A DNA stretch of 64,000 nucleotides from Anarhynchus alexandrinus (Eukaryota > Chordata > Aves > Charadriiformes > Charadriidae). The stretch is taken from assembly GCA_008711295.1 (NCBI GenBank), contig VUYV01000755.1:58871-122870 (forward strand), given 5' to 3'. Every line of letters starts with the position of its first letter. Positions within the stretch are counted from its first letter, which is position 1. This document shows, piece after piece, positions 1 to 14,200 of the stretch. The notes below the pieces were generated by a model. It was not told the DNA's origin, made no database searches, and worked only from the letters and a program-made list of their open reading frames with translations. The position numbers and the translations under genes are program-made.

Positions 1-3000
1 GGAGTGGGTTGTGAAACCGATTCATAATTCCTCTGATATCTTGGTTTCAATTGCCCATGCATTCAGAAAATGCATTAGAATTAATCAGAAACTAACTAGA
101 ATCCCTGCATTTTAGGCATTTTACAGCCTGAAATTACTGAAATCTATGTCTTCTCCCCATCAATGATCAGATTTTAAGGATACTTCCCACCCATCCTATG
201 AAAGACAATTGTTGTCACCCAGAATATGCAATTAAGGGACCCTATGGTCAAGTAAGCAAACACAAAAAATTTCAAAGAGTAAAGCAGTTTAAAAGCTTAC
301 AAAGAAAGAAGAAAGAGCTGGCGCTACAATCTAGTGACACGACAAGTAGAAACACATTACGAAATAAACCCAAAGGGCAAACTGGAAGCCAGTAGCTTTC
401 CAATACAAAATACACACAAAAATCCTGGGAGACTGAGAACACAGGACTCTGTCTCCTTAGGTGTGGACACTTGTATCAGTTACATTCCCAACTACAAATG
501 TAGGCATACACTTCAGATTTCTGACTAAGTATTGTAGCTTAAGGAACTGCACATTATTTTAGGTGATGTTAAAAGCAAAACACATGGCAGAAGCAGCCTC
601 CCCTCTCAATACTATAATAAAGAAATTAATAAAACCACACCTTTTAAGAGGTATGTTTGCTCCTCATTTTCCAAAGTGATTTTGGTACAAATCACAAAAC
701 CTTGAAGAACAGATTTATGTGTGGCTGAATAAGCCTTTTTCATCTATAGCTCTCTAACCAGCCTGAGGGAGTTCAAAATGCTCATAATGATTTATGTAAC
801 AAGGTTTACTCACCTCAACTGTCAAGTACAATTTCAGAACAAACCATTAAAGCAGCGCAGCTACTGCAACATTCCAACCTGACACTGATAATTATATCTT
901 GTTGCTTATTTTTAAAAAAGCTTAATTGGCATATTTAATTTGTGACTTTAATGGACTAAACTTGCATTAAAAGTTTCAATGCGGTACAATTGCTTCATTA
1001 GCCTTGCCTTAGTTAACTCTGCGTATTCCTCTTCCACTAGACAAACCTATTCTGTAGGATTTCATGCAGAGAAAGACAATGTGAGCTTTTCTAACATGAA
1101 CTGTATTTCAACAACTGTCAAGATTTGGGGCTATTATTGCATTCTTGCTGTCATGAGGAAGGCAAAATTTTAAGCTCTGTTTCTCTAGCAAGACTGAATT
1201 TTTAGAAAAGGAAGTTAAAATAAGTCCCAGGTTTCGCAACACACTTTTCAGTTTCTTTATCGTCGTGTTGGTTAAAAGCAAGTCTCTTGGAACACTTATT
1301 CCAAGTTCTTGCAAAACATTATACATCTAGCCTCGAAACTTCTACTCCAGGGGCTGCAAGAGAGCAGAAATCAACATGTGAGACAAATAAGCCATATGCC
1401 CTTTCCTGTGAAAATCCCCATTTCAGAAGTTGTCCCTAGGAATAAAATTCAACTGATTTTATGTGAAGTGACTAAGTATTAGAAATAAAGATTAACAGTT
1501 TGAAAGTCTTTAAAGTAAAAGCAAAACTATTAAAAAAAAATATGTTACTGAAAAAGTGCCACGTATGTTGGCATTTCATAATAAATCAACTACTGAATTG
1601 AGCTAAGACAGATGAGCCAAAAATGGTTTGTTCTTGTTTTTTTTTGTTTAACTTTGGTTTATGACAATCAATCGAGAACTCTGTCAGAATGAGGATGGAA
1701 CTCCAAATTCTGTCATAGGAAACGTGACCACAGCCTTACTGTTTGATTTCAGCAGTCCCCATTCTCCAGAAGTATTTAAAATGAATGACTGTAGAAAGGT
1801 AAGGACAGATCAAACATACGAGTGTCTCTGCTAGTCTTCTGTTATTCTTCAGCTCAGATGTAGCTCTGATGGCTTTCACATTAATAACTTGAACATTATT
1901 CTCTGATCATTCACGATTCTATCTCTCTTTAAAAAAAGAGATAGGAAGACCAAAACTGCACAAAGGATTCAAGATATGAACATCTGTGCTGTATCTTTGA
2001 TGCTACAGAATCCCCCCATTTGTTTTCTTAATAATTCCTAACACTTGATTTGGGATTATTTTATGATTACTCAGCACTGAGCTGACACTTTTATACAAAT
2101 ATCAGGCACGAACCCCAAACACTGCTCCTTAGTCTGTCACTGTCAACTGAGTCAGGATTTTTTAATCTTCCTTCTGTGCCTGTGCACCACTTCACACATT
2201 TGCTGAATTTCATTATGCCATTTTATAATACAGTCCCACAGTGTCATAAGGCTCTTTCTTCTACAGTTCTTCAACTGATTAACTCAATTTCTTCAGTGAA
2301 CTGTTTTTCATCGCACTGATTACTCCATTTGCAGGGCATTAAAGAACATACCAGCTTGTAGAATTTCACCACTGATTTCCAGCTGCAACAAACATTTAAT
2401 GTTTTACTGTTTCCTACTCTTTGGCTGCCCAATTTCCTTAAAAGTCTGTTTTATGGGACTCAACAGCAGCCTTTTGGAAATTTAGGAAGCTTCCATCAAT
2501 CCCTTACCCACAAGACAGTTAACACTTCCAAGCCTTCCAATAGGTTTTAGGGTATAATTTCTCTTTAAAAAAAACCAAACATGTTGATGGTTCTTAACTC
2601 GGTCATATTTAGCTGCATATTCACCAATTCTATTCTTAAATATTATTTCTATTACCTGATAAAGCAAGACATCAGTTTTATGGCTCGTAGTTTCCTGGAG
2701 CTCCCCTAAAACCTTTTCTGGCATCAGAGGACTGTTTTACCTAAAACTGATTTGGCAATGAAGACACAGAAAATTTCTAGTGTTCATTTTCTCAGTTTAT
2801 TCAACCATCATTGACACAGTTTGTTTTCCAAAAGGATCTTTTGAAGACTCACACTCAAAGAAGGGATGCAGCCTAAAGGCTTCCTCAGGTTTTTTTGTAA
2901 GCAAAGACAGAATAAGGAGCGTAAAGATGTAAAGACTGATTTCAGTTTCTCCGTAATGGCCCTGGCTTCTCCATTACTCCTTTTTTACCTTTATCCATCA

Positions 3001-6000
3001 ACCTTATGGACTTGCTCACTGACATCCTGCCCTTGAAGTACAGAAGAAAAATGTGTCATTAGATTAAAAACATTTTGCTAGTTGTTCTTCAAAGCCTTTT
3101 TGACCTGTCTTATGTTTTTACGTTTAGCCTGCCAGTTTCAGAATTTATCGTCTTTAATTTTCTTCATTTGGACAGACAACATTTAGCCATACCAGTTTCC
3201 TCTAGCACTTTTTGTAGACTGTTTCTAAGTACTCTGCAATGACAGACAATCTCTATCATCGCTGCTTTCGATCTGTAGAAAAGAGTACTAAATACTCCGA
3301 GAGGAAAGCACCCAACTTTCTAGTCCTGCGACAAGAGCAGCCACAAGAACAGACTGCTTGTTTCCATCCCTGCTTCCAGGGCTCTTTCCACAAATTATCA
3401 ACAGATTTTAAATGCAAATGTGAATAAGTTAAAAAACAGGGCCAGGCGAGGCACAGCTGATTATGTTCTTATTCTCCTCACTTCCCTGCTATATTCCAAC
3501 GTGTTGTACTGAATAGGAAATGCTAAATGCTTCTCTTCTTTTTAGGTGCAAATTTATATCTCACCAGTCTGTGATACTCGATACCTGCCAAATACAAAGT
3601 GACAGGAGATTAAATCAACACCGTGAGGCACCACAGTTGTATGCTTTATAAACAATAAAACACCAGGCAGACTAGCTCATTTGGAGACTGCGCTTTGATC
3701 ACATTGAGAAGAAAGTTATATGTAACATGACAAATAAGTTATGAATCCTGGCAGTAAATAGCAGTCTCTCATTAACTCCCTTGCTTTGCAAATACTTGGA
3801 AGGTATGTGTGTTTGTTTTGTTTTAATTTCATATTCAACTGCCTTGCTTAGAATATTCAATAAATACACCTGATATTAAGCTTACTTTTTCTTAAACCGT
3901 ACTTCTTTCTGTATTAGAAAAGAGAAAGTATAAAAAATACGAAGCTAACCTGATGATAACTTTAACTTCAAGGAACTGTTATTACCTTTGCAGAAGCCCT
4001 GGCTAGCTTTGCACTTTCCAAGTCAGTTATTGTACATACTTATTTCCAAACATTTTCGGATTCAGTAAGAATTCAGGAACTAAGGCAAGAAGTTTTGTCT
4101 TTTATCAAAAGGAAAGCTCTAATACATTTCTAAGAGTATTTTTAAACCATGCATTTGTGCTTAAGTCATTGCCAGGGGCTTCAGCAATTAGGAAAATCTA
4201 TACACTGCTACTGTTTGCTCTTTTTCTGTTAAATTTAAGTGTTGGAACACGAAGGAAGAGAAATCAGTTCAGCAGTGAGGGCTGGTAACTTGCTTATGAA
4301 CGAAAAAAGTTACTGATGATTCTCATCAGGATATTCTTCCTTTTCTTAACCAAACTCAAAGAGAAAACTGTTCAGAATGAATTATATTATGGTTATGTAG
4401 CCTATTTTTCGAATCGGCTTCATAATCAACGTATGACAGCATTTTCAGGGACAATTTCTCTTCTGGTTCCCACATTGACAGCAAAGAGCCTAACTTTCTG
4501 GAACCGTGGTTAGTATACTGAGAAGACTGGATTTAAAGTTGGGGACATGAAAGATGAGAGTACCAATAAACAAACCAAGAAACCACAGAACTAGGCCAGC
4601 CTAATTTGAGAGGTAAGTTCAAAAGAATCTAAAGAAAACAGTATCACCAGTATCTGCAAGTATCTTGTATTGATTTAAGTGGAAAAAGCTGAATTTCCTA
4701 GTTTTATATCAGAAAAGATGGTGGCATTGTCAATAGATGTTGCTAGCTGACAGGTAAATCCCTATACAGTGGAAAGCAAAGACAACTCTTGAACCAGTTA
4801 GACAAAACGTTTGTGTGTTTGATAACAATACATCTAGAGAAATTTGTTTCAACAAATAGTGCTAAAACCTCATCCATATTTCACAAAAAAACTCCTTCCC
4901 ATACCCATGTTACAATATTCTTTTTAACTATCACAGCATATGAAATCTAATTTAAAGTCTAGTAAAAAACAGTGTTTAAGATGCTTATAAGAAGTATTTT
5001 CTTAATGGACCTACACCTATGCCCATAGACTTTTTGGGTCTCTTTAGTCTTTAAAACAGAAATCTTAGGAGACCAAAAGCTAACATGCAAAAAACCCTAA
5101 TACTACCCTGATCAATCATCTCTCTCATGTTATTCACAGAAAATTTTAGAACACATGGCAGTGTGACATACAGGTTTATTGCAGTGTTCAGAAGTTTTAT
5201 TCAATTGTAGATTCAGGTTGTGTATTTGGAGTGTAACTGAAATGATGCTTCCACTGAAAAAAATTTTTACGCTTAAATAAAATAAAATCCAATGTGATTC
5301 TACTCATCAGATAGGGCTTCCTCCCCTTCCTGAGAAAATTACAGTGGTACTTAAATTAGTGTTTGGTTTTTTTTTTTCCTTTGGTTTTATTTTTAAATTT
5401 AGAAGTGGGCTTTAGCTGCCAACCTAAAGTCTGTTAAGCTAATTTCAAGAAAAATTTCAAGAAACAGAAAGCAAGAGGGACAGGGAAAGTCCCACACTAT
5501 TCAAAGGCAGTTTATTTTGAAAAGTCACTCAGTACAACTCCTTGGTTTTCCCCATCACATTTCAAAACTTTAAATTTCTCATTCTAGGAAATTCTGACTA
5601 GGATCTGAAGGAGGAAAAAAACAGAAGAGTTGAGTTGTCATGAAGTGTTTAACAATCTGCCACTTTCAACCCCTTTAAAGACACTACTGCAAAACTAAGA
5701 CAGTGGGAGCAGCTGTACCCACCCACCAACTTGCTGTGCTGATGAGCAGAGCCGACCGCAGCCTGCCCGCTCTCACACCAGCACAAATCAATGTCCTTTA
5801 CAGCCAGAGCAGAAGTATAATTTAATGAAAAATCTGAACTTAAAAATAGCATGTACATAGCAATGATTGTAAAGATAAAGTTAACACCTTTTCCTAAATG
5901 GAAAATACTATTTCAAAGTTTAGTTAGGAATTTAATTAATTTACTTATTTTTAACTTTCAACTTTGAACAGTTAAGCATCTGAATGTACAGGAATCAAGA

Positions 6001-8145
6001 ACTGAACAATAGTAAGGTGCATTAGAGTATTTTTTTTTCCTTGAAATACTGCATTGTTGTTCCCTTGAGCCTGATGGGACTTTCAGTTATGAAATCGTAT
6101 CTCACCTCATCATCTGTCATCTCTTGGGAAAGAAAAGCATGTTGACCTATGAAATAAATAAAATTATTTCCCACTGCTTAGAAGGATGAATTATTTATTT
6201 GCTTCATTTCCATGGATGCAATGCACCTGTGTAAGCAGTTACTTACATCTCATAGGCCAATGCTGTATTATGCCCCGCAAATTACATTTCAAGAGATTCC
6301 ACTATGCATTAGGCAAATACTTCAATACATGAAGAATTGTTATTACTCTTCTTGCTACTCTTCCCATTTTTTTCCCAACACAAATTTGAATAAAATGATT
6401 ACCAGGAATAACCTAATCGAGTTTGTATCAAGCTTGCTTAATAAAGGTATTTTAAGTGTTTCGTAAGTGAAAGCTCTATATAGCAGCAGCCTCTACTGCT
6501 ACAAAACTGAAGTAATTTTTAAAGTAAGGCATTACCTAAAAGCAAAAATTTGGAAAGAAGGTATTCAGAAATTTTATAATGATCTTGTTGATTATGAGTG
6601 GATACTTCACAATCTCATTGAGTTAATGTTTTATTAGTATAACTAAAGTTATTTTAGTGCAGTAAGTGTTGGTATTGAAATGTTTTCATTTGAAATTAGT
6701 AAAGAGCAATGATTAACCAGCCATTAAAAACGTAGTGGATTAAGCTTTAATAGCTCAAAAATATACAGAACAATGTTTATAATTCAGTGAAATGGGTGTT
6801 TTAACAGCTTTTTCAAATTAAGACCAAGAACATCTGCATCATTTGTATGACCTACACTTGCTTACCCTGCAAATGGGGCATGATACTTTCAGCAGTTCCT
6901 ATAGCAATAACTTAGTAATTACTTTTAAATAGCAAAAGGGGTGCTTCAGTAAAAATAATTTAAAATATCCTCATCTAACTATATCCCACTAAAGCTTCAA
7001 CAGGGTTTTTTTTTGTTTTCTGATTTTAAAAAAAATACTTTTGTTAAAAGCAACTTTCAGTTACCTGCTGAAGTAGGTATGTATATAAAAACTACATATA
7101 TAAAAAAGTAGGTATGTATAAAAATTATGTATATAAGACTGAAATATGATATACGTAAAAACAGTGATCTACATTTTAAGCAGATAAACTTATAGAGCCT
7201 ATGAAGATGTTAAAATTGGTATAATAAAATACAAACAGCTTGCTGAGGCTTAGAGCCTGCAAATCACATTGCAGTAAAATCAAGTTCATGACAGGAAGCA
7301 TTATACCCATTAGTAAATGATTGTAGAATTTTACATAGCATTTGCTTTCTGTGAAATGTATATATACACAAACACATGTCTGTGTATATGTACATAAGTA
7401 TATATAATTTCTAATCAGTCTTATCATAACACTGAGGAATAAGAAGAGATCCCCTGCCTTTAAGATGAGAATTCTGCTAATGAACTGGAAGTCATATCCT
7501 ATTGTGAGCTTTTTGAACTCATCTGAACATTGCTTATATGTGGTGTTATGGATGTGTTACAGGGCAAAACAGGCTCAGAAAACCAAAACAAGAGACCTTA
7601 ATATAAAATTAAATAATACCCCAAATTAATTAGTTCAACAGGAGCCTTAGGTGGAAGCATCAATAAACTGTTTACAGTTACAAAAAAGAAGACTTCCAGG
7701 AAAAAAATGTCACTCTCAGAATATTATTTTTCTACCAGATGTGAACTGGCAAGTTTAAAAGTGTATTGTAAATAATCACAACAATTAAAATAAGTCCTGA
7801 TTTTTGTACTTGTACCTTAGAGAATTATTTCAATCATCTACTAAATGAAAGCCACACTTGTGCACTCACTTGTGTCATTTACCTTCAACTCTAGGTCAGT
7901 AAATATTTTAGTGAAGTCAAGATTATTTATAGTGTGGAAACAGCAGATCACAGTAGGTATGTATTTTTCACTTCTTTCTGTGCCTTTACTGACTTTATTA
8001 TTAATGTTGATGGAATAGTTTCAAGCTAGCAGTTACTGACATTAATTTAAAAATGTATATTATAATCCCTTTTTTTTTCAGATAGCTGCAAATATTTGAT
8101 TTTTATTTTTATTAGAAAATGCATCTTCATTTAAAAGTAACTGTG
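1..8145. other. Intronic sequence, no gene recognised
   Basis: AT-rich sequence with only short open frames that have no recognisable domains, codon bias or splice context. It lies downstream (minus-strand sense) of the recognised EYS exons and is probably intron. I looked for laminin-G-like coding pieces on the minus strand and found none. It holds AT-rich simple repeats (listed separately or minor, such as the TA/CA-rich tract at about 7357-7408) and scattered T runs. Confidence 0.6.
7072..7137. repeat. AT-rich tandem repeat
   Basis: The unit AGTAGGTATGTATA followed by A-rich sequence occurs twice, separated by an ACATATATAAA stretch. This is a short degenerate tandem repeat of no evident function. 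Confidence 0.6.
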
Positions 8146-8284
8146 TCTCCCACACTGGAGAGATTCAAAACCCGCCTGGACGCCATCCTGTGCTGTAGGT
8201 GACCCTGCTCTGGAGGGGGGGTTGGACTAGTTGATCTCCAGAGGTCCCTTCCAACCCTGACCATTCTGGGATTCATTCTGTGAT
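8146..8284 (+). mobile_element. CR1 LINE fragment, 3' end
   Basis: This carries the hallmark CR1 3' tail in forward orientation: a segment reading 'GAGAGATTCAAAACCCGCCT', then 'GGTTGGACTAGTTGATCTCC', then 'GGTCCCTTCCAACCCTGACC', ending in a decayed ATTCTGTGA-like terminal repeat. The copy is severely 5'-truncated, so only the end of ORF2 and the 3' UTR remain. This is the usual state of avian CR1 insertions. It is not expected to be active. Confidence 0.92.
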
Positions 8285-10161
8285 ACTTACTACAGCTTTG
8301 ATATAGAAAGGGGGTTCTAGCTATCTTAACTTATGAAAACATGCAAAGGGAAAGAACCGTCACTGCACTAAAGGCACGACCCCATCTACACCTGCCTGCT
8401 GCATGTTTCCAGCATCCATTTTACATAGTTATATATATGCAACACAAATAAGCCACTCACTGATTTAAGAACCTAAAAAAAAAAAAAGATCTCCAAAACC
8501 CAGGGGAAATACTGAACATACTCTACCTGCAATTATAAAAACTGCAAGGACAAAAAAATCCCTGTTTTCAGAAGCTGGGAAGCTGGAGATAGTAATGTTT
8601 TCCAAAACTTGAAGATTCATAAATGTGTTGGGATGCCACAAAGCACAAATTCTATTTCAAACGATGGAAAACAGCAGCATTTCACTGAAAACTCAGTAAT
8701 TGTAATCAGTCCCAGGATGTCCAAACAATTTATTTGTTCAAGTGCTTCACTGTGGTACTGTGTCAGATATGTTAGTATGCGTTTGAAGAGAAGGGGAGAC
8801 AGAATGGGCATGATGTTAAACTAGAAGGGAGTTCACAGCCATTTCTGTCCCATGGACTCAAAGACATCTCCTGTGACCCCGGCAGTAATTTGGGGATGTA
8901 GGCTGGAGTAGGGAGACAAACATAAGCCCAAAGATGATAAAACAGCCGTAGAAGACAGTGTGTTTCATTCTAAAACAAAATTCAGTGCATACAGTTTCTA
9001 TGCCAGTAGTGCCAACCCCTGATCAGCCATACTAGTTCATGGGAGAATAACTGAATCAAATGGTCTAACTGATTATCTAATATACACTGTGCCTATAGGA
9101 GCAGCTAAAGTAAAATACACTGAATCATGTAATACACTGAACTTTTTTGAATGTTAAGCTTAAGATGTTTTTACAAGTGAATCTAAGTTTGAGAGCTGAT
9201 CTTGATTGTTTCCTATTCGATCTCCTGATTTTAAAAAGAGTTTATATACAAAACCCCAGAAACCACTTTAAGAAGAGACACTCAACACCACCTTTTTCAA
9301 TTCTGCTTTCTATTAAGCTAGAGTGTCTACACAGCATTTATGTCCTACTGAATGGTAATATAAGTTAAGTTCTTAAGCTTTTTTCACATTTCAGGGTCTC
9401 TTCTTTTCTTGATTTCAACAAAGCTATTGAAACATATTTTTTTTTCTCAAATTCCAAGCTAATTTTATTAAAATTACAGTTTGCAACAGTGCTGGTTATT
9501 TACCCTTTGGTATCAAGATAGGGAAAGAGGAAGGATTAAGATGTGAAAAACTCCAAGACACACCAGACGTGTTTTCAAGTCCTCATATTCCACAAAAAGT
9601 ATAATGGAAAATATGGGATTTCGTTCTCCCAGAAGACAACTGTTAGTGAGATTAATAATCTAGAAGTGTTGCAAACTGATCATATGTACAGAGGCAACCA
9701 AGATATAACTAAAGCAAAGGAAGATTCAAGTCATATAGAATGCATTAATTCATATGTGTGTGCTTACCTACAGATAATGTGGACATTGAAAGCATTACAA
9801 CCCGTAAACTGAAAAGCTGCATTAAGGAGAGGAACAAGAAGAAGAAAGGATGGGAAAAACAATATTTGAATACATAATTTTGAAAAACATCCTCTCTACC
9901 TTTAAAGGAAGTTAATCGTTGCATATACTGATTTAACTACATTAGCAAGTAGTATTTTAAATATTTTAAGAACACTAGGAAGCAAATTTACATACTGAAC
10001 ATGGATGAATACAAGAAACTCAAACAGAAGCATATTCCATCAAAAGACAGACCTCCAAAGAGTTGTTCTGCTGCATCATATGAACTCGGTGCATCTACAC
10101 TTTCCTTTGCCTATGGAAGGCCAGTGGCCAAATAAATTCTAATTTTCCTTTTCTATTTCTT
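8285..10161. other. Intronic sequence, nothing recognised
   Basis: This is AT-rich unique sequence between two CR1 fragments. Short open frames on both strands (for example 8609-8824 plus and 9543-9812 plus) have no domain signature and no supporting splice sites, and are taken as chance. Confidence 0.55.
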
Positions 10162-11262
10162 AGAATAGAATCATAGAATCGTCTAGGTTGGAAGGGACCT
10201 TTCAGATCACTGAGTTCAACCATCAACCTAACACTGCCAAAACCACCACAAAACCATGTCCCTAAGCACCATGTCTACCTGTCTTTTAAATACCTCCAGG
10301 GATGGCGATTCTACCACTTCCCTGGGCAGCCTGTTCCAATGTTTGACAACCCTTTAGGTGAGGAAACTTTTCCTAGTATCCAATCTAAACCTCTCCTGGC
10401 ACAACTTGAGGCTGTTTCCTCTTTTCCTATTACTTGTTACTTGGGAGAACAGACCGACCCCCACGTTGCTACAACCTCCTCTCAGGTAGTTGTAGAGAGT
10501 GATAAAGTCTCCCCTGAGCCTCCTCTTCTCCAGACTAAACAACCCCAGTTCCCTCAGCTGCTCCTGTAAGACTTGTGCTCTAGACCCCTCACCAGCTTGG
10601 TTGCCCTTTTCTGGACATGGCCCAGAATCTTGATGTCTTTCTTGTAGTGAGGGGCCCAAAACTGAAGACAGTATTTGAGGTGGGGCCTCACCAGTGCTGA
10701 GTACACCGGGACAATCACTTCCCTAGTCCTGCTCACCACACTATCCCTGACACAGGCCAGGATGCTGTTGGCCTTCTGCCAACACACACTGCTGGTTCAT
10801 ATTCAGTCTCTCAACCAACACCCCCATGTCCTTCTCCACCAGGCAGCTTTCCAGCCACTCTTCCCCAAGCCTGTAGCACTGCATGGGGTTGTTGTGACCC
10901 AAGTGCAGGACTCGGCACTTGGCCCTGTTGAACCTCATACCATCAGCCTCGGCCCATTGATCCAGCCTGTCCAGCTCTGTAGAGCCCTCCTACCCTAAAG
11001 CAGACCAACACTCCCGCCCAACTTGGTGTTGTCTGCAATCTTACCGAGGGTGCACTTGATCCCCTCATCCAGGTTGTTGATAAAGATATTGAAGAGAACT
11101 GGCCCCAATACTGACCCCTGGGGAACACCACTAGTGACTGGCTGTCAACTGGATTTAACTCCATTCATTACAGCTCTTTGGACCTGGCTAGCCAACCAGT
11201 TTTTTACCTAGCAAAGCATATACCCATCCAAGCCATGAGCATCTTAATGACATATTTTTTCA
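10162..11262 (-). mobile_element. CR1 LINE fragment, C-terminal ORF2 and 3' end
   Basis: This is a reverse-strand CR1 copy of about 1.1 kb. The plus strand begins with the complement of the 3' tail (AGAATCATAGAATCGTCTAG, GGTTGGAAGGGACCTTTCAG). Translating the minus strand gives CR1 reverse-transcriptase C-terminal blocks in several broken frames, including '[19 protein letters not shown]', a block with '[19 protein letters not shown]', and '[17 protein letters not shown]'. The frames change near 10650-10790 and 10940, and stops interrupt them, so the copy is dead. The far edge near 11262 is approximate. All open frames on either strand here are parts of this element or their shadows. Confidence 0.95.
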
Positions 11263-14200
11263 AGTAAATTCAGTGTCAGCAAGAGGTGACATAATGACAA
11301 CCTTTTATACTGAAGTGCTCCATTTATTTGCAGTACAGGTACAACTCTCACTATATACTGTGGTTGAAGGATTCAGGTGGTTTTGTTCCTGAAGAAGTCG
11401 GCAACTTTAATACATATAGCATGCTGTTAATGTGAATAATTTCTTGAGCTGAGTCATCATGGACATAAACAAATACCATAGACATTAAAACAAACAAACA
11501 AAAATTTGAAGGATGAATTTTTAACCAACCTGTTCTTGTATTCTTATTTATGTGAGCTACTGAGGTTCATCACTTGGACTATTGACCACATAGGAGTGTA
11601 AATTCTGAGGTTTTGCCAAGTCCTTTTCATGACATATTATTTTATACAATTCCTCAAGTTAATGTCTTTAGATGATGAGAAGATAAATAACAGAGTTTAA
11701 CAGTTCTTTACTTGATCTTGAGACAATCTATTCAATGCGTAAAAAAAAATCCAGTGAGGCTACAGTGAAAAAATCTCACATAACTGAGGAATTTTGGATG
11801 AGTCAGTATTACAGAACTTGGCTCTATTTTTCAGTCTTCAACAGGAAACTATCTTTCAGTGTGATGGCTCTCCAGTAGTCTTAAATAAAAACTATAAGAA
11901 TTAATAGTTCACTATTTTAGAGGTGGACAGGAGTATAAGTCAACACCACAGTACTGCTGACAGGCACTCTATTTCCTTTGTACATTTGAGGTTAAGAAAA
12001 GAAGGAGGAATAAAAAAGGCAAATGATTACAAGAGGAAAAGATGACTCACATACTTTAGATAGAAGAATTAACTTAAGAAATAGATATATCCACTTTCAA
12101 AGCATGATGTGAGGAAAAAGAATCAAATCACCTCACTTCTTCCCCCCTACCCCTTTTTAATATAAACTAATAAAAAAATAAATGTAGTAAATGCAGCCCA
12201 CTGCTAATCCTAATAATGAAGTTCTTAACTTCTCTTTTCTAATTTCCAAACTCAAGAATTTGAATTGTGAATTCCAAAATACTAAAATACATTTAGTAAA
12301 AATAGATGTCTTATGGCCTAAAAGAACCTCTCTTATAATCACATTCACAGAAATCAACTCAGCACGTGAAGCCTGTTTACCAGATGTCATATGGACACAG
12401 CTAAAAGCTGCAGTAAGGGTAGCTAAACTAGTATTGATTCTTCCTCTTCCGAATATTTTGAGGACTGATGCAAAGATAGGTGCGCTGATCAGATACAACT
12501 GTGGGAATGCTTAACATATAGAAGAGGTGTATAGTTTCAGAGACTGACTGTCCGTCAGGTTTGGAAGTAATGAGTTTCTACAAACTTCTGAAATAACGCT
12601 CTACCTATGTGAAAAGGGCTGGCAGAAGCCACGAATTCCAGAACTGAAAAACCTGGTTCTGAGGTTAACTTTCAGAGGAACTGCTAAAACATTACCTAAT
12701 ATGAAGTTTGAAACCCGCTCTTCAGAATCAAAACCATGTAGCAAATTGTCCAATATCATAGAGGATTTTTTCTCTCTTCAATAGGGGAAAAAAAAAAAAT
12801 AAATTGCTGACTGGATAATTCTTATCCCTGTAATCTACTGTGGATATAAACTGTCATGCTGAGGTTAATTCTTAAAAGAATGTTTAAGATAAATATCTCA
12901 TTTTCTATATTGAAGTGTAAAGACAACTCTACACTGAGGTTTCATCACTGAACTCTTATTGTTTTATTAATATTTTATTAGGTATCTAAATTCAGAAAAC
13001 ATTACTAACTAGGTCAATGATTAGGCTTGTATATTCATTCAAACACAGGAGCATAAAAATTTTAAAATGTTCTTAGTTATTTTGACACATCAATCCATTT
13101 GTTCACCCAGATAACCTTGAGAAGGCTGCATAGGATGAACAGGATGCACTAATGCACCCAGATTTCACTATTTCTCCATTGTAGTCATTTACCCTTAAGA
13201 ACAACTTATTTTTAGAACTACAACTTCTAGTGTTTCTTTGTATTTGTAAGATCAGAATGTACATGGTACAGCACCTTCAGCCACCAAGAGAGCATACACC
13301 TCCCCAAAGTAACTCAAGTTAAAAAAGAGTCAAACTGATAAACTAAAAGGGCTTCTCTTTAGCCACAGTCCATTCTTGGCACTTGGTGATTTCTAAGTGT
13401 ATCTAAAGTATCTGACAATTCCTCTGTTCCCAGAGGCCCAGAGCTCTCTGTTAGGCGTCTATGTTCCTTGCACACTTCCTATAGAGTTTGAAACCTTTAG
13501 AGTAGCCTATAAGACGACTAAAATATTCATGGGAAAAATTATCTCCCTATACCCTTAGCCAATCCCCCCTGCCAAATCTGCAATCGCTTTTTTTGACAGA
13601 AGTCCATGGCAGAAATCTCATGGGATAAGTATTATGAAGGATTCCACATCCTTCATTAGAGTTCGTGTCTCTCCTTGCCACAGCTGGGGTTAGTGGGGAC
13701 CCTGCCTCTCTGGACAGTGTTTACATTAAAGACATGATAGTGAGAATTCTCCCTCCTCCCTGCAGGACAGTAATCCTCAGACCCCTTACGGACAGAAGAT
13801 GCACTCTAGCCTGCATTTCACCTTCGCTACAAAGCTCATTATAACCGAAAATAGATTTCATCCTCCAGGCTTTGCTGAAAATTTGCTCTCACTGACACAG
13901 AGAGAGAATTTTGAAAGATTCAGAGATGAAAAGTCCTATAGCAAAAGAACAGGACAGGGACAGTCTTCCCAGTCTCAAGTCGTAATACTGTATTTTTAGA
14001 AATTACTGTTACCCAGTTTTCTCTACATGTGGGTAGAACTTAATATTTACCAGAAAAAAAAAAATCTAGACTTCCTTACCTACCACCAGTACTTCTGGCT
14101 GCCTCATTTCAATTCCACTTCCCTTAGAGTACTTCTATATTAAAGTATAAAATCCATTAAATTCTTCTCACCAACAAAAGAACTATTGCTTTTACCAATA

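Noticed and set aside
10339..11211. Plus-strand open frames of 62 to 107 codons
   Set aside because: They are shadows of the reverse-strand CR1 element covering the interval.
12157..12514. Overlapping open frames of about 110 codons on both strands
   Set aside because: There is no domain, no codon bias and no splice context. Long antiparallel frames arise by chance where stop-poor codons coincide.
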